From contig URVP01000001.1 in NCBI GenBank assembly GCA_900551345.1, positions 1 through 54,440 on the forward strand: 54,440 nt of DNA, read 5' to 3'. The first letter of the stretch is position 1. Every line of letters starts with the position of its first letter. The notes beneath the pieces are model-generated. The model searched no databases. It was given only the letters and a program-made list of their open reading frames with translations, and was not told the origin of the DNA. Below, piece by piece: positions 1 through 8,184 of this stretch. Source of the DNA: an uncultured Eubacteriales bacterium. Its GTDB lineage: Bacteria > Bacillota > Clostridia > Monoglobales > UMGS1388. The position numbers were made by a program, and so were the translations under genes.

Positions 1-212
1 TATAGTAGGGGAGGGATTATTTGGAGACATAAGTAACCAAATATAAATATAATGATAAAAGCGATAAAAGCAGGAATTTTTTTTAATTTTTTAAGTTTCA
101 TAAATGCATTGAATAGTATTTAATTACAATTGAAAATATAGTAATTACCCCCAAAACCAATACAATAAAGAATTTTTCTTTTTTATTTAATTAATAAAAC
201 GGAGTTGATTAT
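1..212. other. AT-rich intergenic region upstream of dnaN
   Basis: There is no gene here. In most Bacillota dnaA and oriC lie just upstream of dnaN, so this is probably the dnaA-dnaN spacer. I found no match to the DnaA box TTATNCACA on either strand and no convincing sigma-A promoter. A ribosome binding site (GGAG near 201-204) precedes the dnaN start. Confidence 0.6.
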
Positions 213-1331
213 ATGAGATTTATATGTAATAAACCTGATCTTTCAGAAGCCGTAAATATAGTACAAAAAGCTGCCCTTTCAAATTCAACATCTCCTGTTC
301 TTATGGGAATTTTACTTGAAGCAAAAGGTGAATATCTTTCACTTACATGCAATAATTTAGAGATTGCAATATGCAGTAAAATACCGGCACAAATTGATAT
401 GGAAGGAGCAGTTGTAGTAAACTGCCGTCTTTTCAGCGATATTATAAGAAAAGTAGACGGAGATCTTGTGCATATTAATGTTAATGAAAATATGGTTGCA
501 AATATAGTTTGCGGCGGTTCCAATTATGATATATTAGGATTTAAAATAGATGAATTCCCCGTACTTCCCGTTGTAGATAAGAAAAGCTCTGTAAACATAA
601 CTAAAAAACAGATAAAAGAACTTATCAGATGTACAACTTTTGCAGCAGGATTAAGTGAGAATAAACTTATTCTTACCGGCTGCCTTGTGGAAATTAAAAA
701 CGGTGAAATATCAATGGTTGCCGTAGACGGTTACAGACTTGCTATAAGAACTTTAAAAATAGATTCGGATATAGAGGCTTCATTTATTGTGCCTGCAAAA
801 AGTCTTAACGAATTTTCTAAAATTATCGAGGATTCTGATGAAAATGTAGAAATCATCATTTCTGATAAAAATATTTGTTTCAGTTATGATGGAGTAAAGT
901 TCGTTTCACGCCTTCTTGAAGGTGAATATATACCTTACGAAAAAATTATTCCTACAGAATTTAAAACTATAGTTAAAGTAAGAAGCTCTGAATTTGAAAG
1001 AGCTGTTGAAAGAGCATCTCTTATTGTAACTAATGAAATTAATAAAGGACCTCTTGAAAGCCCTCTTATTATAGAGATTACTGAGGGAGGACTTGAAATG
1101 TCATGTGAAAATCAGCTTGGTAAATCAGAAGAAAGAATATTCCCAACCATAGACGGAGAAGCTCTTAGAATAGGTTTTAATCATAAATATCTTCTTGATG
1201 CGGTTAAAGTATGTCCTGAGGATGAATATTTTATAGGATTTGGTTCTCCTCAGTCACCTTGTTTAATTTATCCGGCAGACGGCAATAATGCTTTTAAGTA
1301 TATAGTTGTGCCGGTAAGACTGAGAGGATAG
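213..1331 (+). CDS. dnaN: DNA polymerase III beta subunit (sliding clamp)
   Basis: This encodes the ring-shaped processivity clamp that tethers the replicative polymerase to DNA. At 372 residues it has the usual length for three repeated clamp domains. It ends in the PVRL-type C-terminal strand typical of DnaN. It opens with MRFICNKPDL and the start is preceded by GGAG about 8 nt upstream. It is the first gene of a yaaA-recF-remB-gyrB-gyrA series, the classic origin-proximal order in Bacillota. I have little doubt about the identification. The antisense ORF inside it is a shadow. Confidence 0.97.
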   Translation: MRFICNKPDLSEAVNIVQKAALSNSTSPVLMGILLEAKGEYLSLTCNNLEIAICSKIPAQIDMEGAVVVNCRLFSDIIRKVDGDLVHINVNENMVANIVCGGSNYDILGFKIDEFPVLPVVDKKSSVNITKKQIKELIRCTTFAAGLSENKLILTGCLVEIKNGEISMVAVDGYRLAIRTLKIDSDIEASFIVPAKSLNEFSKIIEDSDENVEIIISDKNICFSYDGVKFVSRLLEGEYIPYEKIIPTEFKTIVKVRSSEFERAVERASLIVTNEINKGPLESPLIIEITEGGLEMSCENQLGKSEERIFPTIDGEALRIGFNHKYLLDAVKVCPEDEYFIGFGSPQSPCLIYPADGNNAFKYIVVPVRLRG

Positions 1332-1362
1332 TTTTAATAATTTCTTTTAAGGATTTGAAATT

Positions 1363-1569
1363 ATGCAGAATATTGAAATAACAACAGATTTTATAAAGCT
1401 TGACAGTTTTCTCAAATTAAGCGGTGATTTTTCTTCCGGAGCAGAGGCTAAATTTTATATTCTTGACGGAAATGTTTATGTTAACGGAGAAAAAGAACTT
1501 AGAAGAGGACGAAAATTGTATAAAGGTGATACTGTAAAAACTGAATTCGGAGAATACAATGTTTGTTGA
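1363..1569 (+). CDS. yaaA: S4-domain RNA-binding protein YaaA
   Basis: This is a 68-residue protein consisting almost entirely of an S4-like RNA-binding fold (core around residues 25-60, with NGEKELRRGRKLYKGD). YaaA homologues sit between dnaN and recF across Bacillota and have been linked to ribosome assembly. That role is family knowledge and is not shown here. AAGGA at 1349-1353 serves the ATG. The 3' end overlaps recF by 11 nt, which suggests translational coupling. Confidence 0.9.
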   Translation: MQNIEITTDFIKLDSFLKLSGDFSSGAEAKFYILDGNVYVNGEKELRRGRKLYKGDTVKTEFGEYNVC

Positions 1570-2659
1570 AAATGTAAAATTGATGAATTTCAGAAATTAT
1601 GAATACGGAAATGTGTCTTTTGAAAAAGGTGCTAATTTTATTTACGGCAGCAATGCATCAGGAAAGACTAATGTTATAGAATCAATATATCTTGCTGCAA
1701 CCACAAAGTCACACAGATTATCAAAAGATAAAGAAATAATAATGTATGACAAAGATAACGCTAAAATTTCCGTATCTTTTTGTTCAGCAAACAGACATAA
1801 CAGAAGTGATATAATACTTAATCATAATAAAAAAAAACAATTGTTTAAAAACGGAGTACCGGTTGCAAAATCCAGTGATATGATGGGTTTTTTAAATGTA
1901 GTATTGTTCAGTCCTGATGATTTAAGATTGATAAAAGGATCACCAAGAGAAAGACGAAGAATGATTGATATTGGTATATGTCAGTTAAAGACAATATATT
2001 TTAATGCTCTTATTAATTATAATCATATTCTTGAACAAAAAAACAATCTTTTAAAAACCAATCCTAATTCTGATCATATATGGATATGGAACAGTAAACT
2101 GTGTGAATACGGAGGGCTCATATCTTATATAAGACAGAGTTATATAAAAAATATTAATTATTATGCACAGCTTTATCATAGTACCATATGCAAAGAAAAA
2201 TTAAGAATTATTTATAAATCCGGAATAGGTATGCTTGAAGAAACAGATATATCTCAAAAGCAATATTGTGAGATTATGGAAAATGAGATAGAAAAAAATA
2301 AAGAAAAAGAAATAAAAAACAGATTAAGTTTAATAGGACCTCACAGGGATGATTTTACGGCATATCTTGATGATAAAGAAGCTAAAATATATGGTTCACA
2401 AGGTCAGCAAAGAACAATTTCAATATGCCTTAAATTGGCAGAAGTTGATATTATAAAAAAAGAAAAGAAAGAATCTCCGGTGCTTTTACTTGATGATGCT
2501 TTAGGAGAACTTGATACAAAAAGGCAAAAATTTGTATTGAAAAACTTTGATAATATACAGACCATTATAACCGGAACAGAAAAGAAGGAAATTGAAAATA
2601 TAAAAAATGTTAATTTAATTAAGGTTGAGGATATACATGTACATTCATTTAGGCAGTGA
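1559..2659 (+). CDS. recF: DNA replication and repair protein RecF
   Basis: RecF is an SMC-like ABC ATPase that helps load RecA at gapped DNA as part of the RecFOR pathway. At 366 residues it is normal length. Walker A is GSNASGKT at residues 30-37. The ABC signature region is GSQGQQRT near residue 280. Walker B, followed by the D-loop, is LLLDDALGELD near residue 310. The start ATG lies inside the yaaA coding region and the stop lies inside remB, so the genes are tightly coupled. Confidence 0.96.
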   Translation: MFVENVKLMNFRNYEYGNVSFEKGANFIYGSNASGKTNVIESIYLAATTKSHRLSKDKEIIMYDKDNAKISVSFCSANRHNRSDIILNHNKKKQLFKNGVPVAKSSDMMGFLNVVLFSPDDLRLIKGSPRERRRMIDIGICQLKTIYFNALINYNHILEQKNNLLKTNPNSDHIWIWNSKLCEYGGLISYIRQSYIKNINYYAQLYHSTICKEKLRIIYKSGIGMLEETDISQKQYCEIMENEIEKNKEKEIKNRLSLIGPHRDDFTAYLDDKEAKIYGSQGQQRTISICLKLAEVDIIKKEKKESPVLLLDDALGELDTKRQKFVLKNFDNIQTIITGTEKKEIENIKNVNLIKVEDIHVHSFRQ

Positions 2660-2909
2660 CTGCAGTGTACGCAGCAAAAATATAATATCAATACTTGATT
2701 TGGATAATGTTACCGTATCAAAAACAACAAGAGAATTTTTTAAAATAGCTGAAGAAGAAGGATTTATAGAATTGGTAACAGACGATATTCCAAAATCTGC
2801 GGTTATTTGTGAAATAGATAATAAAAGTAAAATTTATCTTTGTCCGGTGGCATCATCGACTATCAGAAAGAGAATATCCGAAGGAATTAGTACGGATATT
2901 TTAATATAA
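2637..2909 (+). CDS. remB: Extracellular matrix regulator RemB (DUF370, YaaB)
   Basis: This is a small DUF370 protein, here 90 residues, starting MYIHLGSDCSV, which is the conserved N-terminus of the family. Bacillus subtilis RemB is a regulator of matrix genes and the gene likewise follows recF. A longer reading from TTG 2625 exists. I prefer ATG 2637 because GAGG at 2627-2630 is correctly spaced for it and because it matches the family N-terminus. The gene overlaps recF by 23 nt. Confidence 0.88.
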   Translation: MYIHLGSDCSVRSKNIISILDLDNVTVSKTTREFFKIAEEEGFIELVTDDIPKSAVICEIDNKSKIYLCPVASSTIRKRISEGISTDILI

Positions 2910-2980
2910 AAGTATTCAATATTTTTTTAAAATTGAGCTTTTCATTTAAGAATTAAGCAGTAAAGAAAGGCGGATATGCA

Positions 2981-4918
2981 ATGAGTGAAAATACACAGCA
3001 TTATAATGAAAAAGATATAGAAGTGCTTGAAGGACTTGAAGCAGTAAGAAAAAGACCTGGTATGTACATTGGTTCAACTTCTGTAAGAGGTCTTCATCAC
3101 CTTGTTTATGAAATAGTGGATAACTCTATAGATGAAGCCTTGGCAGGTTATTGTGACAGAATAGAAGTTACGCTTAATAAAGATAATTCAGTTACGGTAA
3201 GAGATAACGGAAGAGGTATACCTCACGGAATTCATCCGAAAATGGGAATATCTACAATAGATGTAGTATTTACCGTTCTTCATGCAGGTGGTAAATTCGG
3301 AGGCGGCGGATATAAGGTATCCGGCGGACTTCACGGTGTAGGTGCATCTGTAGTTAATGCTCTTTCGACAAAGCTTGAAGTAAAAGTATGTGACGGAAAA
3401 AATATATGGTTCCAAAGTTATAAAAGAGGTGTTCCGGACGGAGAAGTACATGTTATAGGAGAAACAAGTACTACAGGTTCAGAAGTAACTTTTTGGGCTG
3501 ACGGAGAAATATTTGAAGAAACTGTATATGAATATAATACTCTTCTTAAAAGACTCAGAGAACAGGCGTTTTTAAACGGTGGAATAAAGATAATATTTAC
3601 CGATTTAAGAGGTGAGCAGGAAGTTAAAGAGGTACTCCATTATGACGGAGGTATAAAAAACTTTGTTTCCTATTTGTTTAATGAGAAAAAACAAAAGAAG
3701 TCAAATATTGAAGCAATACAAGATGAAGTAATTTATGTATGCGGTGAAAAAAACGGAAGTATGGCAGAAGTTGCCATTCAGTGGAATACGGGTTATGATG
3801 AAACTATAGAATCTTTTGCAAATAATATTTCCACAACTGAAGGCGGAACTCATGAAACAGGATTTAAATCTGCCCTTACAAGAGTTCTTTTGGAATATGC
3901 AAAAAAATATAAGCTTATGAAGGACGACGAAGAACTTACAGGCGAAGATGCAAGAGAAGGTATTATAGCTGTAATTTCTGTAAAGCTTGAAGAACCTCAG
4001 TTTGAAGGACAGACAAAAACTAAATTAGGCAATTCTGAAATGAGAGGTCTTGTGGAAAATATAGTAAAAGAAAAATTATCATATTTTCTTGAAGAAAACC
4101 CCAATGTGGGAAAATCAATTATAGAAAAAGCTCTTATGGCATCAAGAGCAAGAATTGCTGCCAGAAAAGCAAGAGAAGCGACAAGAAAAACACCTCTTGG
4201 TACAAATTCATTGCCGGGTAAATTACATGATTGTATAGTTAAGGATCCTACAAAGACCGAAATATACATAGTAGAGGGTGATTCGGCAGGAGGTTCGGCT
4301 AAGAACGGACGAGACAGTAAATATCAGGCTATACTTCCTCTTTGGGGAAAAATGCTTAATGTGGAAAAAGCCCGTGTTGATAAAGTATACGGTAATGATA
4401 AACTTACTCCTGTTATACAGGCTTTGGGAACAGGAATAGGAGAAGAATTTAATATTGAAAAATTAAGATACGATAAAATCATTATTATGGCAGATGCCGA
4501 TGTGGACGGAGCTCATATACAGACTCTTCTTCTTACATTTTTCTTTAGATTTATGAAACCACTTGTAGAAGCAGGTCACATATATCTTGCAAAACCGCCG
4601 CTTTATAAACTCACAAGAGGTAAAAAAAGTCAGGTTGCTTTCAGTGATGAAGAAAGAGACAGAATAAGCGAACAATTTAAAGACGGAGATATAAATGCAA
4701 AAGTAGATATAAGTCGATATAAAGGTCTTGGTGAAATGAACCCTGAAGAATTGTGGGAGACAACAATGGATCCAAAGAATAGAATTCTTCTCAGAGTAAC
4801 GCTTGATGATGCAGAAAAGGCAGATGAGATTTTTAGAGTTCTTATGGGAGATGAAGTAGAACCAAGAAGACTTTTCATAGAAGAAAATGCTCAGTATGCG
4901 ACAAATCTTGATGTTTGA
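2981..4918 (+). CDS. gyrB: DNA gyrase subunit B
   Basis: GyrB is the ATPase subunit of gyrase, which introduces negative supercoils with GyrA. At 645 residues it is the standard short form. The GHKL ATPase domain shows VDNSIDEALAG, DNGRGIP and GGLHGVGASVVNALS. The Toprim domain shows EGDSAGGSAK and DADVDGAHI. The C-terminus has YKGLGEMNPEELW. The start is preceded by AAAGGCGG. In the Toprim motif the residue equivalent to E. coli GyrB K447 is Trp455 (PLWGKMLNVEKAR), whereas many bacteria have Lys or Arg there. Confidence 0.98.
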   Translation: MSENTQHYNEKDIEVLEGLEAVRKRPGMYIGSTSVRGLHHLVYEIVDNSIDEALAGYCDRIEVTLNKDNSVTVRDNGRGIPHGIHPKMGISTIDVVFTVLHAGGKFGGGGYKVSGGLHGVGASVVNALSTKLEVKVCDGKNIWFQSYKRGVPDGEVHVIGETSTTGSEVTFWADGEIFEETVYEYNTLLKRLREQAFLNGGIKIIFTDLRGEQEVKEVLHYDGGIKNFVSYLFNEKKQKKSNIEAIQDEVIYVCGEKNGSMAEVAIQWNTGYDETIESFANNISTTEGGTHETGFKSALTRVLLEYAKKYKLMKDDEELTGEDAREGIIAVISVKLEEPQFEGQTKTKLGNSEMRGLVENIVKEKLSYFLEENPNVGKSIIEKALMASRARIAARKAREATRKTPLGTNSLPGKLHDCIVKDPTKTEIYIVEGDSAGGSAKNGRDSKYQAILPLWGKMLNVEKARVDKVYGNDKLTPVIQALGTGIGEEFNIEKLRYDKIIIMADADVDGAHIQTLLLTFFFRFMKPLVEAGHIYLAKPPLYKLTRGKKSQVAFSDEERDRISEQFKDGDINAKVDISRYKGLGEMNPEELWETTMDPKNRILLRVTLDDAEKADEIFRVLMGDEVEPRRLFIEENAQYATNLDV

Positions 4919-4955
4919 TAAAAGCCTTATCAACTTATAAAACGGAGGCAAAAAG

Positions 4956-7496
4956 ATGGCTAAAAATAAAAAATATGAGGATTCTCATTTTGAAGAATAC
5001 TTAGATACTCAAACAATTTTAAATATAGATATAGAAAAAAGAATGAAAGAGGCTTTTATTGATTATGCCATGAGCGTTATTATAAGCCGTGCTCTTCCGG
5101 ATGTAAGAGACGGTCTTAAGCCTGTTCATAGAAGAATTCTTTATTCTATGTATGAAGAACATCTTACCGTAGACAAACCATTTTTTAAATCTGCTACTAC
5201 GGTAGGTAATGTTATCGGTAGATACCATCCTCATGGAGATGCATCAGTATATGATGCAATGGTAAGACTTGCACAGGATTTTTCTATGAGATATCCTCTT
5301 ATAGACGGACATGGTAACTTTGGTTCGGTTGACGGAGATCCCCCTGCAGCATACCGTTATACAGAAGCAAGAATGAGCAAACTTGCAAATGCAATGCTCG
5401 AAAATATCGATAAAAATACAGTAGATTTTATGCCTAACTTCGATGAAAAAAGAAGAGAACCCGTAGTTTTACCTACAAGAATACCAACTCTTCTTATAAA
5501 CGGAAGTTCCGGTATAGCTGTAGGTATGGCTACAAATATACCGCCGCATAATCTTACGGAAGTTTTAAACGGTGTTATCGCACAGATTGATAATCCGGAA
5601 ATAACTGTTGAAGAACTTATGGACTATATTAAAGGTCCTGATTTCCCCACTAAAGCATCTATTTTAGGAAGAAGCGGTATTAGAAGTGCATATAATACCG
5701 GCCGTGGAAGAATAGTAATAAGAGCTAAAACGGAAATTGAAGAGCATAAAGACGGAACAGCTTCAATTATTGTAACTGAACTTCCATATCAGGTTAACAA
5801 AAAAATGCTGGTTGAGTCTATTGCAAATATGGTTAAAGAGAAAAAAATAGAAGGTCTTTCAGATATAGATGACCATTCTTCTGACCGTGTAGGCATAAGA
5901 CTTGAAATATTTTTAAAGAGAGATGCCAATCCTCAGGTAGTATTAAATCAGCTTTTCAAATATACAAGACTTCAGGATAGTTTTTCTATAAACATGCTGG
6001 CAATTAAAGATGGAAAGCCTAAGACTATGGGTCTTAAGGAAATACTTGAGCATTTTATAAAATTCCAGGAAGAAATTGTTACACGCCGTACAAAATATGA
6101 TCTTGAAAAAGCAGAAGCAAGAATGCATATTTTGGAAGGTTTAAGAATCGCTCTTGATAATATCGATGAAATTATTAATATCATAAGAAATTCCTATGAC
6201 GACGCTAAAGAAAAACTTATGGCACGCTTTGATATGTCAGAGATACAGGCACAGAGTGTTCTTGATATGAGACTGGGACAACTTCAGAAATTAAATGGAG
6301 AAAAGATAGAAAACGAATATCAGGAACTTTTACAAAAGGCTGAAGAGTACAGAGAACTTCTTTCTGATCATGATAAGCTTATGGAACAAATAAAGAAAGA
6401 GCTTGCTGAAATTCGTGATAAATACGGAGATGAAAGATCAACAGAAATAACAGCTGCTGTAGATGATATAGACATTGAAGATTTAATTGAAGATGAAGAA
6501 TGTGTTGTTACCATAACCAATTTCGGATATGTAAAGAGAATGCCTACTGATACATATCGTTCACAGAATAGAGGCGGACGAGGTATTACCGGTCTGCAAA
6601 CCAGAGAAGAAGATTTTGTTAAAGACATGTTCAGTTGCAGAAGTATAAGTCATCTTATGTTCTTTACCGATAAAGGCCGTGTTTATCGTCTTAAAGCTTA
6701 TCAGATACCAGAAGCTGGAAGACAGGCTAAAGGTACAGCAGTGGTTAATATTCTGCCTATTGAAACAGGAGAGAAGATAACCGCAGTTATAACTCTTGAC
6801 AGTTTTGATGAAAATAAATATCTTCTTATGCTTACACGAAACGGAACAATAAAGAAAACACCTCTGTCAGAATATGATACTGCAAGAAAAGGCGGTATAA
6901 GGGCTATAGACTTGGTTGAAGGTGATGAACTTATTAAAGTTATGGTTACTGATGGAGAAAATGATGTTATCATCGGAAGTCATAACGGACAGGCTATACG
7001 CTTTAATGAAAAAGATGTTCGCCCCATGGGTAGGGTTTCAAGAGGTGTCAGAGGTATAAGACTTGAAGATGATGACTATGTAATAGGCATGGGTACAGTT
7101 GAAGAAGACAGTACACTTCTTATAGTAAGCGAAAAAGGTTATGGAAAGAGAACAGATTTTGATGAATATCGTGTTCAGACCAGAGGTGGTAAGGGTGTAT
7201 CCACTTACAAAATTTCAGATGTAACGGGCTGTCCTGTTGCACTTGCTTCTGTTAAAGAAAATAATGATATAATGCTGATAGCTTCAGACAGTGTTATTAT
7301 TCGTATGGATACTCAGGCTATAAGCAAGTTTGGAAGAGTAACAAAAGGTGTAAGACTTATGAGGCTTGAAGACGGTGTTACCATTGTTGGATCAGCACTT
7401 GTAGAAAAAAATGAGGAATCCGAAAGTGAAGAGACTGAAGAAAACAATATAAATACTAAAGTAAATGAGGAGGTTGTTGAAGGTGGCAACGAATAA
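4956..7496 (+). CDS. gyrA: DNA gyrase subunit A
   Basis: GyrA is the DNA breakage-rejoining subunit of gyrase. At 846 residues it includes the winged-helix/tower region, a coiled coil (about 430-480) and the six-bladed C-terminal beta-pinwheel. The catalytic tyrosine is Y135 in RYTE. The GyrA box is the variant QTRGGKG. The quinolone-determining segment reads HPHGDASVYD, with Ala96 at the position of E. coli Ser83. The C-terminal tail is acidic and low complexity. ACGGAGG precedes the ATG. The 3' end overlaps the next gene. Confidence 0.98.
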   Translation: MAKNKKYEDSHFEEYLDTQTILNIDIEKRMKEAFIDYAMSVIISRALPDVRDGLKPVHRRILYSMYEEHLTVDKPFFKSATTVGNVIGRYHPHGDASVYDAMVRLAQDFSMRYPLIDGHGNFGSVDGDPPAAYRYTEARMSKLANAMLENIDKNTVDFMPNFDEKRREPVVLPTRIPTLLINGSSGIAVGMATNIPPHNLTEVLNGVIAQIDNPEITVEELMDYIKGPDFPTKASILGRSGIRSAYNTGRGRIVIRAKTEIEEHKDGTASIIVTELPYQVNKKMLVESIANMVKEKKIEGLSDIDDHSSDRVGIRLEIFLKRDANPQVVLNQLFKYTRLQDSFSINMLAIKDGKPKTMGLKEILEHFIKFQEEIVTRRTKYDLEKAEARMHILEGLRIALDNIDEIINIIRNSYDDAKEKLMARFDMSEIQAQSVLDMRLGQLQKLNGEKIENEYQELLQKAEEYRELLSDHDKLMEQIKKELAEIRDKYGDERSTEITAAVDDIDIEDLIEDEECVVTITNFGYVKRMPTDTYRSQNRGGRGITGLQTREEDFVKDMFSCRSISHLMFFTDKGRVYRLKAYQIPEAGRQAKGTAVVNILPIETGEKITAVITLDSFDENKYLLMLTRNGTIKKTPLSEYDTARKGGIRAIDLVEGDELIKVMVTDGENDVIIGSHNGQAIRFNEKDVRPMGRVSRGVRGIRLEDDDYVIGMGTVEEDSTLLIVSEKGYGKRTDFDEYRVQTRGGKGVSTYKISDVTGCPVALASVKENNDIMLIASDSVIIRMDTQAISKFGRVTKGVRLMRLEDGVTIVGSALVEKNEESESEETEENNINTKVNEEVVEGGNE

Positions 7497-8184
7497 GTTT
7501 TCAGTTTATACTGAAAGAGATTTATTAACAATAGTAGACGGATTGTCAAATGAGACTTTGAAATTTACAATTCCGGAACTTAAAGAATTACAGTCAGAGC
7601 TAATAAACAGGAGAATTGACGGTCAGCAAGTAAGTACAGTAAGTAATATTATTATGAAACAGATGTCCGAAGCTCCGGAAAAAACCGAAGATAAGAAAAA
7701 GTATACAAAAAGAGGCGCTGCACTTGAACAGGCTGAAAAGGAAAATATCTTTTTAAAAGAACCTGAACAGGAAAAAACAACCGAAGAAGTACAAGCATCT
7801 GTAAAATTAACTGACAAAGAAGAAAAACAGCCGGAAAATAAAAAGAAAGAAAACAAAAAAGAAAAATTCGCGTATATTGAAGAAGAAGAGTACGACGATT
7901 ATTATGACGAAGAAGACGAAAGATTCCCTATTTTAGGTTTCCTTACTGCTTTTTATAAGATAGTAGGTTGGTTGGGAGTAATAGCCATAATCGGAGGCGG
8001 AGTTATCTTCTCCGTTATGAATGAACTGACAAGAGCCCTTACGATTTTAATTACAGCAGGCTGTATTGTACTTGCTGCAGTATTTATTCTTCTTATGTCT
8101 GCAAAAGCTGAAAAAATTGCCCTTGATCTTGAAAAAGAAAAGCATCTTAGAAGAATAAGGGACTTACTTAGAAATAATGATTAA
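7483..8184 (+). CDS. Acidic membrane protein of unknown function
   Basis: I do not recognise this 233-residue protein. It has a soluble N-terminus (about 1-60), a charged Lys/Glu-rich linker (about 60-135), a very acidic Tyr/Asp/Glu patch (YDDYYDEEDE), two predicted membrane helices (about 150-175 and 185-205) and a basic tail. ATG 7465 is possible, but GAGGAGG at 7467-7473 is placed for GTG 7483, which would give MATNKFSVYTERDL. It overlaps gyrA by 14 nt and the next gene by 8 nt, so it is probably cotranscribed with gyrA. Confidence 0.75.
   Translation: MATNKFSVYTERDLLTIVDGLSNETLKFTIPELKELQSELINRRIDGQQVSTVSNIIMKQMSEAPEKTEDKKKYTKRGAALEQAEKENIFLKEPEQEKTTEEVQASVKLTDKEEKQPENKKKENKKEKFAYIEEEEYDDYYDEEDERFPILGFLTAFYKIVGWLGVIAIIGGGVIFSVMNELTRALTILITAGCIVLAAVFILLMSAKAEKIALDLEKEKHLRRIRDLLRNND

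Noticed and set aside
1..212. DnaA boxes or a complete oriC
   Set aside because: No TTATNCACA-type site was found; the origin is probably just outside the window.
4463..4951. Antisense ORF of 162 codons within gyrB
   Set aside because: It is a shadow of the gyrB coding frame with biased, non-protein-like composition.
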